DNA of 64,000 nucleotides from Chryseobacterium piscicola (GTDB taxonomy: Bacteria; Bacteroidota; Bacteroidia; Flavobacteriales; Weeksellaceae), in NCBI RefSeq assembly GCF_900156685.1, contig NZ_FTOJ01000008.1:124001-188000 (forward strand), written 5' to 3'. Below are positions 25,406 to 32,129 of the stretch, in pieces. Made by a program: the position numbers and the translations under genes. Position 1 is the first letter of the stretch; the number at the start of each line of letters is the position of its first letter. Below the pieces are notes generated by a model. It searched no databases and was not told the origin of the DNA. It saw nothing but the letters and a program-made list of their open reading frames with translations.

Positions 25406-27262
25406 TTACTTCAAAACCTGCACTTCAATTGCAGAATCTTCAAATATTTTAATAAAAGCCTTCGTGTAATCTTCTTTGGTAGCAAAGTTCGGATTGTCTA
25501 TAAACTTCTGCGGATTTACAGCAAACAGTGGAAACCAAGTAGAGCTGATCTGTATCTGAATTTTATGTCCTTTTTTAAAAGTATGAACCACATCCTGCAA
25601 TCTGAAATTCACGGCAGTTTTCTGATTCGGCTGCAATGCTTCCGCTTTTTCTTTTGAATTTCTGAATCTTGCAGGCATTATTTCACTTCGCACCATCTGA
25701 TGGTAATTTCCATAGATCACACCGTCTTTTTTTTCAGTAGGTTTGAAATCTTCAGGGTAAACATCGATTAGTTTTACAGCAAAATCAGCATCAGATGAAG
25801 TAGAAGAGATATTTAATTTAGCTAAAATTTCTCCAGCAAAAGTAAGATCTTCGGTTAAAATATCGGTCGTAAATGTCAGCACATCAGGTCTGCCAACGGC
25901 AAATCTCTGGTCTTCCGACATATAATTTCTTGGTGTAAATCCGTTGAAATCTTTTATTTTTTCAGAACTCAAAACAGGATTGTTTGGGTCGCTGTAATAT
26001 TCTGAAAACCCTTGTGAAGATGTATTTTTCAAAGATTTGTCAGCTAAATAAAAATTAATTTTCTGTGTGTTTTTCGGAGGGTATTCGGCAAATTCTCTCC
26101 ATTCTTTAGATCCTGTATCATACATCATCGCTTCCGGCAATCCAGCATCTTTTTTGGTATCGCCTTTCAGATAATGGCTGAAAAATTTAGTCTCCAGATT
26201 TTTCTGATAATACGTCGCAATGCTGTCTCCGAAGTAGATTTCATTATGAAAATGTTTTCCGTCTTCACGAGCCCATGCGCCATGAGAAAACGGTCCCATT
26301 ACAATAGTGTTTTTAGCTTTCGGACTGGTTTTTTCAATCGTTTTGTAAATATTCAAAGGTCCGGAAAGATCTTCGGCATCAAACCATCCGCCAACGGTCA
26401 TCACCGCATGATTCACGTTTTTCAGATGAGGTAACAGGCTTCTCTTCTGCCAGAAATCATCATAATTGGTATGTTCCATCACTTCGGTCATGAAGAAATT
26501 ATCTTTGTAATATTTTTCATATCCGTCTTTTAAAGTTCCCATGTCACGGTAAAATTTCAGACCGTCTTCCGAGGTTGGTTTAATCATAGAATCTGTGTAC
26601 CATGCTTTATTTTCAGGCTTTGTTTTCTGCACGCCAAAGACAGGAAAAGTTCTGAAATAACCCATCATAAATCTTCCGTTGTGAAGAAAGTCGTCATTCC
26701 AGAAATCTGAAATCGGGGCTTGTGGCGAAGAAGCTACCAACGCCGGATGCTGAGCCAGAACTCCGACAGCCGTATAAAATCCGGGATAGGAAGTTCCGTA
26801 TTGTCCTACTTTTCCGTTGTTGTATTTGATGTTTTTGATGAGGTATTCAATCGTATCGTAGGTATCGGTACTTTCGTCGACATCTTTTTTGGATTTTCTT
26901 TCCACCTGTGGCGTCATATTGGTAAACACGCCTTCGCTCATATACCTTCCGCGAACGTCCTGATAGACGAAAATATATTTATCATTCAACAGATATTTGT
27001 TGGGGCCGAGTGCTCTTCTGTATTCATTTTCGCCGTACGGAGCGATGCTGTAGCAGGTACGCTGCATCAGGAAAGGATATTTTTTAGACTTCGAAATATC
27101 TTTCGGAACGTAGACCGAAGTAAAAAGTCTGGTACCATCCCGCATCGGAATATAAAATTCCTGCTTGGTAAAATTGTTTTTCACAAAACTGTCTGTCTGC
27201 TGAGTCTGCGCATTCCCAAGAATAAAAAGCAATAGCAGAAAAAATGAATATCGGATGTTCAT
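25406..27262 (-). CDS. CocE/NonD family hydrolase (X-Pro dipeptidyl-peptidase S15 fold)
   Basis: This 618-residue secreted alpha/beta hydrolase has a signal peptide (YSFFLLLLFILGNAQ). The nucleophile Ser is in YGTSYPGFYTA, with a preceding QDVRGRYMSEG. Later catalytic elements are the Asp near VGGWFDAEDL and the His in MGPFSHGAW. A C-terminal jelly-roll domain (FAGEILAKLNISSTSSDADFAVKLIDV) is typical of the CocE/S15 group. Substrates of the family are ester or amide bonds, including glutaryl-acyl and X-Pro peptides; the specificity is unknown. Its 5' end and upstream DNA are partly duplicated about 925 bases upstream. Confidence 0.92.
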   Translation of the reverse strand: MNIRYSFFLLLLFILGNAQTQQTDSFVKNNFTKQEFYIPMRDGTRLFTSVYVPKDISKSKKYPFLMQRTCYSIAPYGENEYRRALGPNKYLLNDKYIFVYQDVRGRYMSEGVFTNMTPQVERKSKKDVDESTDTYDTIEYLIKNIKYNNGKVGQYGTSYPGFYTAVGVLAQHPALVASSPQAPISDFWNDDFLHNGRFMMGYFRTFPVFGVQKTKPENKAWYTDSMIKPTSEDGLKFYRDMGTLKDGYEKYYKDNFFMTEVMEHTNYDDFWQKRSLLPHLKNVNHAVMTVGGWFDAEDLSGPLNIYKTIEKTSPKAKNTIVMGPFSHGAWAREDGKHFHNEIYFGDSIATYYQKNLETKFFSHYLKGDTKKDAGLPEAMMYDTGSKEWREFAEYPPKNTQKINFYLADKSLKNTSSQGFSEYYSDPNNPVLSSEKIKDFNGFTPRNYMSEDQRFAVGRPDVLTFTTDILTEDLTFAGEILAKLNISSTSSDADFAVKLIDVYPEDFKPTEKKDGVIYGNYHQMVRSEIMPARFRNSKEKAEALQPNQKTAVNFRLQDVVHTFKKGHKIQIQISSTWFPLFAVNPQKFIDNPNFATKEDYTKAFIKIFEDSAIEVQVLK

Positions 27263-27380
27263 AAATTGAAATTTGATGCTAATTTAATGATTAAAAAGTT
27301 TTTGGGATGAGGTTTTTAAAAATGAAGTTTTAGGAAAAGAAAAAGACCGGAATTTCTTCTGGTCTTCAGTGTTTTTTTGA
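27207..27380. repeat. direct duplication, copy 1 (intact CocE 5' end)
   Basis: 174 bases covering the first 18-19 codons of the CocE gene, its upstream DNA and a minus-strand terminator. The same segment recurs at 28132-28303 in the same orientation with only a handful of substitutions and single-base indels. Similarity stops sharply at TGCGCATTC on one side and at the TTTTTTTGA tract on the other. Confidence 0.9.
27335..27366 (-). terminator. terminator for the DUF6934 cassette
   Basis: AAGACC (27343-27348) pairs with GGTCTT (27361-27366); in the minus direction a T-rich tract follows. An identical copy lies in the second duplicate near 28266-28289. Confidence 0.7.
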
Positions 27381-27401
27381 TAATGATTTTTAAAGTAGTC
27401 A

Positions 27402-27560
27402 CTATTTAGTTGATAATTTTGGTAGTCCAATTTTTTTCAACATCTCGTTTGCTTTTGCAAGTTTTTCAGGAAATAAGATTTTGTCATCATATTTATCCAG
27501 AGACTTGTCTACTGCAACAATTGTAATTTTTCTCTTTTTTAATTCTTCTGTAATTTTCAT
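27402..27560 (-). CDS. small partner protein of DUF6934, 52 aa
   Basis: This short frame lies 11 bases downstream of the DUF6934 gene. It encodes MKITEELKKRKITIVAVDKS, then a Leu/Lys-rich stretch ending in LFPEKLAKANEMLKKIGLPK. Small proteins with an ILFPEK-x-x-KANEML-like core accompany DUF6934 proteins in other Bacteroidetes, as I recall. Size, spacing and charged composition are like those of an antitoxin or accessory subunit. It ends just before the terminator of duplication copy 1. Function unknown. Confidence 0.7.
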   Translation of the reverse strand: MKITEELKKRKITIVAVDKSLDKYDDKILFPEKLAKANEMLKKIGLPKLSTK

Positions 27561-27571
27561 TTTCAAAAAAT

Positions 27572-28015
27572 TTATTTTTTTCGTTTCACTAAAAATCCGT
27601 CATATTCTGTGCCGATTTTGAATTCTTCCCAATCATCTTCTAACTGTCCATAAATTTCAAAATCTTTCTTCACCTCAGTGTAGAATTTCGTAATTCCCAT
27701 TCTGTATAATCTTGTTCTGGATTTTGTGCTTCCTGTTGCATAAATCCAAACCTCAGAATATTTATCTGTAAAAGCATATAAGGTAGCTACAACCGAAGCT
27801 AAAACCTTTTCACTGTCTCCATTATTTGAAATTACTTTATCATCAATATCGCCCGTCAAATAATTTTTGTCTCCGAACGCAAGATTGTATACATCTTTCA
27901 AATTTGTAGACTGAAATCTTACCAATTTATGAATTAAGCCTTTATCTCCTTCACTTATAAATTCAAAAGTCATCATTTTATCACTCGAATTTAAAGGATA
28001 TTTAGGTAAATGCAT
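27572..28015 (-). CDS. DUF6934 family protein
   Basis: This 147-residue cytosolic protein has the family's features: FEFISEGDKGLIHKLVRF near residues 17-34, NLAFGDKN, ISNNGDSEKVLASVVATLYAF, and the diagnostic YATGSTKSRTRLYRMGI, ending in FLVKRKK. No catalytic function is established. It heads a two-gene unit with the 52-residue protein 11 bases downstream and has its own TAAATTTG promoter. The cassette is flanked by a direct duplication of the CocE 5' region, suggesting acquisition by insertion. The layout (compact, two tiny genes, own promoter and terminator) is that of a mobile toxin-antitoxin-like cassette; this is inference. Confidence 0.85.
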   Translation of the reverse strand: MHLPKYPLNSSDKMMTFEFISEGDKGLIHKLVRFQSTNLKDVYNLAFGDKNYLTGDIDDKVISNNGDSEKVLASVVATLYAFTDKYSEVWIYATGSTKSRTRLYRMGITKFYTEVKKDFEIYGQLEDDWEEFKIGTEYDGFLVKRKK

Positions 28016-28040
28016 GAAATTTAAAGAATATTTTACTGTT

Positions 28041-28048
28041 CAAATTTA
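28041..28048 (-). promoter_or_regulatory. -7 element of the DUF6934 cassette
   Basis: On the minus strand TAAATTTG lies 25 bases before the DUF6934 start, a good distance for a short leader. Confidence 0.6.
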
Positions 28049-28131
28049 CGAAAAAATTGTTAAGTCTCGTAGAGTTTTGTCTCACGGGTCTTTACTATAA
28101 ATGATTGAAATTCTAATAAATAATTACTGCT

Positions 28132-28303
28132 TGCGCATTCCCAAGAATAAAAAGCAAAATCAGAAAAAATGAATATCGGATGTTCATAGTTGAAATTTGC
28201 TGCTAATTTAATGATTAAAAAGTTTTTGGGATGAGGTTTTAAAAATGAAGTTTTAGGAAAAGAAAAAGACCGGAATTTCTTCTGGTCTTCAGTGTTTTTT
28301 TGA
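28132..28303. repeat. direct duplication, copy 2 (truncated CocE start)
   Basis: The second copy of the 27207-27380 segment. On the minus strand it still encodes MNIRYSFFLILLFILGNAQ from the ATG complementing 28185-28187, then diverges and stops after five more codons (AVIIY). It is therefore a dead 5' fragment of a CocE gene. Confidence 0.9.
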
Positions 28304-28325
28304 GCTGAACTGAACTTGGCAGAAG

Positions 28326-28370
28326 CTTGTCAAGGTTATTTTCATCATTAATATTAACCTTGACAAGGTT
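28326..28370. repeat. inverted repeat with AACCTTG/CAAGGTT palindrome
   Basis: CTTGTCAAGGTTA (28326-28338) is inverted at 28355-28367, and the right arm lies in a 15-base palindrome AACCTTG-A-CAAGGTT (28356-28370). It lies between the duplication and the REP-like element and may belong to the same mobile-repeat family. Confidence 0.6.
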
Positions 28371-28417
28371 TGTTCACGATTCTTTTGCTTAAGCAATGTT
28401 TTTACGAGTAATCATTT

Positions 28418-28484
28418 CGCTGGCGCAAGCGTCTCGCTTGTGTCCGCTTTTGCAATGGGTACGAGCGAGACGCTCGCACCAGCG
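28418..28484. repeat. REP-like 67-bp palindrome, copy 1
   Basis: CGCTGGCGCAAGCGTCTCGC on the left pairs imperfectly with GCGAGACGCTCGCACCAGCG on the right around a 27-base centre. It is far richer in G/C than its surroundings. It differs from 30657-30723 at only three positions. The form fits REP sequences moved by RAYT transposases, a remnant of which lies 1.5 kb away. Confidence 0.85.
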
Positions 28485-28491
28485 GGGGGGG

Positions 28492-28527
28492 TAAAAAAAA
28501 GGGAAGAACTTATTAACGTTCTTCCCC
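28492..28527 (-). terminator. terminator for the small membrane protein gene
   Basis: GGGAAGAAC and GTTCTTCCC pair around TTATTAAC (28501-28526), and the minus direction ends in a T8 run. Confidence 0.85.
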
Positions 28528-28552
28528 ACTATACATTATAATATATGAAAAA

Positions 28553-28738
28553 TTATTTTACATAATATTTATTAATCAATTTCGAACAAAACAATATTAG
28601 TAATAAAGCAAAGCAAGAAACAGATATTATAAAAAACACTTTACCAAGCAAAGCATTAACGATAAAAAATTTTACAACTAAGAACAAAAGCATCGTTATA
28701 AGAGCAATTATTCGTAAAGGTTTAATTAGATTTTCCAT
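28553..28738 (-). CDS. small two-helix membrane protein, 61 aa
   Basis: I take the ATG complementing 28736-28738 (MENLIKPLRIIALITMLLFL), because the longer frame overlaps the upstream gene. The product is almost entirely two membrane helices (about residues 8-25 and 30-50) with a basic C-terminus (KLINKYYVK). It lies 13 bases after the Cys-rich lipoprotein gene and shares its transcript and terminator. Size and topology are like those of immunity or lysis-accessory proteins, but no family is recognised. Confidence 0.6.
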   Translation of the reverse strand: MENLIKPLRIIALITMLLFLVVKFFIVNALLGKVFFIISVSCFALLLILFCSKLINKYYVK

Positions 28739-28751
28739 ATATATTAATATT

Positions 28752-29582
28752 TTAAGGACAACAAAATGATTGGATAGAAAGTGCCGCAAATCCAGCGTCT
28801 TTATGTGATACCCCACCTATTGATACACAGCCTTGACCCATATGTTGAGCTGCAAAATTAGCTGTTGCAACCCAAAGATCGGCATCTGCCTCTGCTTGAG
28901 TAAAACCAAATCCACAAGCTCTTCTAATATTAAAAAAGCTGCATCCGCCGCCGCCGCCAGCAAATTTTCCGGAAGCTATTTCGCTTTGCCTTTCAGCATA
29001 TGATGTTTTATTTCCAAGAACAGAAGTTTGGCTTTCTGTTTCTGAATCAACAATATCTTCTTTTAATTCTAAATAAGCTAAAATTAAAATTAAATCATCT
29101 TGACCCATTTCTTTTGTAAAATCAACATTTTTCAATTTTTGATTCTGTACGAAAGAATTTGAATACGCAACATCTCCATCACGATCTATGTATAACGATG
29201 AATTTTGAGTTGATAAAACACCATTGCTACTATAAATAGTATAATTAGAGAAATTTACAGCTTTATCTCTGTAAAGGAAATCTCCAAATGTTTCAAATTT
29301 AATAACTCCATCATTAACATTAATTTTTTTTACTCCCAGTCCTAATAAAGTTTCAGAAACTTTATCAGTGGACTTTAAATTACTTGCCTGTTCAATACTG
29401 CTTTGATCTCCATCAGTACTGCAAGAATTAAGTGAATTGATAAGTAGTAGGCCTCCTGCTACAAATAAACATTTTACAAATGTCTTAATTTTTTTTATAT
29501 AATAAAATTTTTTAGGTGTGTAAATATAAAGAAAAATTAATATCTCACACAATAAAGTATTAATTATAATGTTAAATATCAT
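28752..29582 (-). CDS. Cys-rich lipoprotein with Gly5 linker, unknown function
   Basis: The frame opens at an ATG at 29582, but the recognisable lipoprotein signal (KKIKTFVKCLFVAGGLLLIN, then SLNSC) begins near residue 29. The true start is uncertain and may be a non-ATG codon, such as the ATA/ATT codons near 29500. The mature protein has a roughly 150-residue ordinary region, then a GGGGG linker and a compact roughly 65-residue C-terminal module with five cysteines (CSFFNIRRAC; GQGCVSIGG; final SFCCP). This layout suggests an exported carrier with a disulphide-rich end. It is followed by a small membrane protein. No known family was recognised; a contact-dependent toxin or peptide precursor is one idea. 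Confidence 0.65.
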   Translation of the reverse strand: MIFNIIINTLLCEILIFLYIYTPKKFYYIKKIKTFVKCLFVAGGLLLINSLNSCSTDGDQSSIEQASNLKSTDKVSETLLGLGVKKINVNDGVIKFETFGDFLYRDKAVNFSNYTIYSSNGVLSTQNSSLYIDRDGDVAYSNSFVQNQKLKNVDFTKEMGQDDLILILAYLELKEDIVDSETESQTSVLGNKTSYAERQSEIASGKFAGGGGGCSFFNIRRACGFGFTQAEADADLWVATANFAAQHMGQGCVSIGGVSHKDAGFAALSIQSFCCP

Positions 29583-29705
29583 TAATATTATATACAGCTC
29601 TGATTTTCAAATATAATGTTTTCGGTTTGAGTATATTTTGTTTAAAATTTTGAGACAGCTATTTTAAATCAGAAGAAGAAAGAATCACTTTGAGCTTTTC
29701 TTTGT
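29583..29705. other. gene-free stretch
   Basis: AT-rich DNA carrying the presumed promoter of the Cys-rich lipoprotein; nothing else recognised. Confidence 0.4.
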
Positions 29706-29873
29706 CTATTGAGTTAGTTTTTTACCTTTTATATCATTTAGAGCTCTAAAAAAATCGAATCTTTTATCGGCAAAAACTTTGTGTGCGCCATCTTTTGCTT
29801 TTTTTGCATCATCTTTAGTTACTCCAACTATTTCTCTGCCATCTGTATCAATAAACATTACCGGGTTATTAGC
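29706..29873 (-). pseudogene. 3' relic of an RHS/YD-repeat protein
   Basis: On the minus strand an open stretch reads ANNPVMFIDTDGREIVG and then a Lys/Asp-rich end (VTKDDAKKAKDG ... KGKKLTQ) with a TAG at 29706-29708. NNPVMFID-x-DGRE is the junction signature at the end of the RHS-associated core, after which variable toxin tips begin. Immediately upstream the frame meets a TGA and then the CACGAA hairpin, so the rest of the gene is gone. Only about 55 codons remain. Confidence 0.65.
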
Positions 29874-29884
29874 TCACCCCCGCT

Positions 29885-29908
29885 GCCGCACGAATCCCTT
29901 CGTGTGGC
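29885..29908. repeat. REP-type hairpin next to the transposase relic
   Basis: GCCGCACGAA (29885-29894) pairs with TTCGTGTGGC (29899-29908) around TCCC. It lies 56 bases before the RAYT start, where REP elements commonly flank such genes, and at the point where the RHS relic ends. Confidence 0.65.
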
Positions 29909-29963
29909 TTTTTCTTTTTAAAACCAATTGTATTATTTTTTATCTTTATAATAACATACAATA

Positions 29964-30041
29964 ATGAGTAGAAATTACAAATTCCATAATCCTGAAGGTT
30001 TGTATTTTATAAGTTTTGCTGTCCTAGGTTGGCTGTATTGA
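29964..30041 (+). pseudogene. N-terminal relic of a REP-associated (RAYT/Y1) transposase
   Basis: The frame reads MSRNYKFHNPEGLYFISFAV and then GWLY before a TGA after 25 codons. MSRNYKFHNPEG-x-YF-x-SFA is, from memory, the highly conserved start of Bacteroidetes IS200-like REP-associated tyrosine transposases. The catalytic HUH and Tyr regions are missing, so this copy is dead. Confidence 0.7.
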
Positions 30042-30141
30042 GCAGCAATGATGCAAAGACCCATTTTTGAAAGCTTAATAATATATTCCAAAACTTATCC
30101 AAAAAAAATAAAACACGACATCTTTTGTCGCATTAAGCTAA

Positions 30142-30149
30142 TATATTTG
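30142..30149 (+). promoter_or_regulatory. -7 element of the WYL gene relic
   Basis: TATATTTG fits the consensus, with a TTTG at 30124-30127 at a short 14-base spacing. The ATG is 49 bases downstream. Confidence 0.5.
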
Positions 30150-30198
30150 TGGTAGTAATTTTTAGTAATAAGATTGCAGACCAAAAAACAAATATCAG

Positions 30199-30655
30199 AT
30201 GAAAAAAGATTTTTACTTGGCAAGATATGCTTTAATTATAAAAAAATTAGAAACCACTCCGGCAGATTATTCTCAGCTTGAAGACTATCTGCTAACCTCT
30301 TTCGAGTTTCAGGATGCAGGTGTACAAAGCTACTCTATCCGCACATTACAGAGAGATATCCGTGAGATTTCAAGACTTTTTAATTTAACCATTCACAACA
30401 AAAAGAAGGGCGACAAAAGGTATTACATCGATGGCCGCCCAGACATGGAAGTGGATGAGTATAACCAGAAATTATTAGAAACTTTTCAGGTAAACAATGC
30501 CATTAACCAACGCCCGGATTTTGCAGGAACAGTATTTTTTGAAAGCAGAAAACCTTCAGGGGTAGATCATTTTTATGATCTTTTCTTTGCCATCCGCAAC
30601 AAAAGAATTGTTGAGTTTGAGCATTATAATTACAAGAATAAAATAATGACTTCCT
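30199..30655 (+). pseudogene. WYL-domain transcriptional regulator, 3' part lost
   Basis: The first 152 codons encode a normal WYL regulator: an HTH region (YSIRTLQRDIREISRLFNL), then the beginning of the WYL domain (FYDLFFAIRNKRIVEFEHYN). Full-length relatives run to about 300 residues. At 30656 the coding sequence meets the 67-bp REP-like palindrome and the frame reads through it into unrelated DNA, ending at 30795. It is therefore truncated, missing nearly all of the WYL ligand domain, though it keeps a promoter and could still express a DNA-binding fragment. Confidence 0.85.
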
Positions 30656-30656
30656 C

Positions 30657-30723
30657 CGCTGGCGCAAGCGTCCCGCTTGTGACCGCTTTTGCAATGGGTA
30701 CGAGCGAGACGCCCGCACCAGCG
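30657..30723. repeat. REP-like 67-bp palindrome, copy 2, at a deletion junction
   Basis: Identical to 28418-28484 except at three positions. It lies exactly between two truncated convergent genes, the WYL regulator on the left and an outer-membrane protein relic on the right. Confidence 0.87.
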
Positions 30724-30947
30724 TTTTGCTTCCATGCACTTGATTGGTTTTTAATGAAAATTTCCCATCGCTGCTACTTGAGGTGTAGTTTATGATTGTA
30801 GGATCTTTTGATTTTAATAAATAAACGGTAGTGTTTGTAATTGGTTTCTGGTCAGAAGTTTTTACTATTCCATCCAAGCTTATTTTTTGTGCGTTTACAG
30901 CAAAAAATGTACTTAAAGGGAAGAAAAATAAATAGGTTTTTCCTCAT
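30724..30947 (-). pseudogene. N-terminal relic of an outer-membrane beta-barrel/TonB-receptor-like protein
   Basis: On the minus strand one frame gives STFFAVNAQKISLDGIVKTS followed by KPITNTTVYLLKSKDP and SSSDGKFSLKT. That is a signal-peptide end and a carboxypeptidase-regulatory-like domain of the type that starts large outer-membrane receptors. The natural ATG (complement of 30945-30947, MRKNLFIFLPF) is in another frame, so there is also a frameshift in the signal peptide. All sequence beyond about 70 codons is lost at the REP-like element. Confidence 0.7.
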
Positions 30948-30967
30948 TTTTTATGCTGCACAAATAG

Positions 30968-30995
30968 AAAAAACATCCCAGTTTTGGGATGTTTC
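30968..30995 (-). terminator. terminator for the BON-domain operon
   Basis: AAACATCCCA and TGGGATGTTT pair around GTTT (30971-30994); the minus direction ends in a T run. Confidence 0.85.
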
Positions 30996-31018
30996 TATTT
31001 TAATAAATATTGAAGGTA

Positions 31019-31438
31019 TTAAGCTTTCAGATATCTTGCGTATGCATATCCTTCAACACCGTCAGTAGTTTTTACTTTCCACCAGTCGTCCGAAGTTTGC
31101 TCTACAAGTGTTACAGAAGATCCTTTAGCAGCTTTTCCTACAACGGCAGCTTCAGTAGAAGGGTCTTGTCTGATGTTCAGGTTAGATTCTTCTGTTGCTA
31201 CGCTCAAAGCAGCACCAGCAGCTAGACCAGCTACTTGTACATCAATATTAATATCAGAAGCAGAATAAGAAGCATCGATTGCTCCTAAAGCATTCCAAAC
31301 TGTATCTTTAGCAGCTGTGTTGGCTGCGTTTCCAGATACATAAAGGATGCCGTCTTGTTCTTGTACTTTCAAATTTGAGATTCCTGCAGACTGTGCAGCA
31401 GATACTACTCCAGAATATTTTTCTTCTAATGTGCTCAT
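31019..31438 (-). CDS. BON plus bacterial SH3 domain protein
   Basis: This 139-residue protein has an N-terminal BON-like domain (KYSGVVSAAQSAGISNLKVQEQDGILYVSGNA) and a C-terminal SH3b domain (NLNIRQDPSTEAAVVGKAAKGSSV; DDWWKVKTTDGVEGYAYARYL). No signal peptide is evident, although a short Ala/Gly stretch (VAGLAAGAAL) links the domains. BON domains bind membranes or phospholipid; SH3b domains often bind cell-wall peptides. It follows the BON lipoprotein by 6 bases in one operon, suggesting joint envelope maintenance or stress function. Confidence 0.8.
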   Translation of the reverse strand: MSTLEEKYSGVVSAAQSAGISNLKVQEQDGILYVSGNAANTAAKDTVWNALGAIDASYSASDINIDVQVAGLAAGAALSVATEESNLNIRQDPSTEAAVVGKAAKGSSVTLVEQTSDDWWKVKTTDGVEGYAYARYLKA

Positions 31439-31444
31439 TTATAA

Positions 31445-31933
31445 TTATTTTACAGTATAATTGAATTTTACTTTTCCTACTTTCAAGGCATCTACTGATT
31501 CCTTGATTTTTCTTGCCTGAGCACTAGAAACGTTACCTGTAAGAGTAAGTTCGCCATTCACTACTTCAACATTTACGGTAGGGAAATCTTTTAGAGCATC
31601 TTTTACTTTTTGCTGAACCGCAGGATCTACCATTGAAGCATTTTCTACAGGCATAGTTGCCATAGGAGCTTCTATTTTAGCCATATCGTGAACGTCTTTT
31701 ACTCCTTTAATCGCTTTAAGCTGAGTAATTGCAGCGTCTTTTGAAGATTGGTCTGGGAAAGTTCCGCTAAGGTGAGCTACACCTTCTTTAATTTCTACAG
31801 CAGCTGTGGGAGTAGAAGTTACAACAGTTGTTGCCTGAGTCTGTAAATCAGCATCAGACACTTTCTTTTTACAAGAAACAGATGCGAAAGAAACTGCCAT
31901 TGCAAGAACGGCCATCGTGATTGTTTTTTTCAT
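31445..31933 (-). CDS. double-BON-domain lipoprotein
   Basis: This 162-residue lipoprotein has a lipobox at AVSFASVSCKKK (Cys near residue 21). Two BON-type repeats follow: one with VEIKEGVAHLSGTFPDQSSKD and one with VNVEVVNGELTLTGNVSSAQA. Such proteins (OsmY and DolP relatives) sit in the periplasm or on a membrane leaflet and support envelope integrity under osmotic or other stress. It is the first gene of an operon with the BON-SH3 protein. A poly-T/A rich upstream tract (31935-32030) separates it from the divergent symporter. Confidence 0.88.
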   Translation of the reverse strand: MKKTITMAVLAMAVSFASVSCKKKVSDADLQTQATTVVTSTPTAAVEIKEGVAHLSGTFPDQSSKDAAITQLKAIKGVKDVHDMAKIEAPMATMPVENASMVDPAVQQKVKDALKDFPTVNVEVVNGELTLTGNVSSAQARKIKESVDALKVGKVKFNYTVK

Positions 31934-32102
31934 AAGTGAATTTATTTTTTTTAATATGTTATTGTAAATGTAATAATTATTTCTCTTTTGAAAATTAAAT
32001 TTATATTTTTTTTTGAAAAAAACTTTCTGTACTAGATAATTGCTGTTTTTCAGTAGTGATATGATGGATTAAACTTTAAATGCCTCAGTAGATTAAAAAT
32101 AT

Positions 32103-32110
32103 TATATTTG
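32103..32110 (+). promoter_or_regulatory. -7 element of the symporter gene
   Basis: TATATTTG lies 19 bases before the ATG; no clear -33 TTG partner. Confidence 0.6.
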
Positions 32111-32129
32111 TGCCACTTGATTTTTATAT

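Noticed and set aside
30656..30795. C-terminal end of the WYL frame
   Set aside because: These codons translate the palindrome and relic DNA, so they are not part of the regulator.
30503..30877. A 124-codon minus-strand frame read as one protein
   Set aside because: It runs through the REP-like palindrome and joins an outer-membrane protein relic to antisense of the WYL gene; it is a junction artefact, not a gene.
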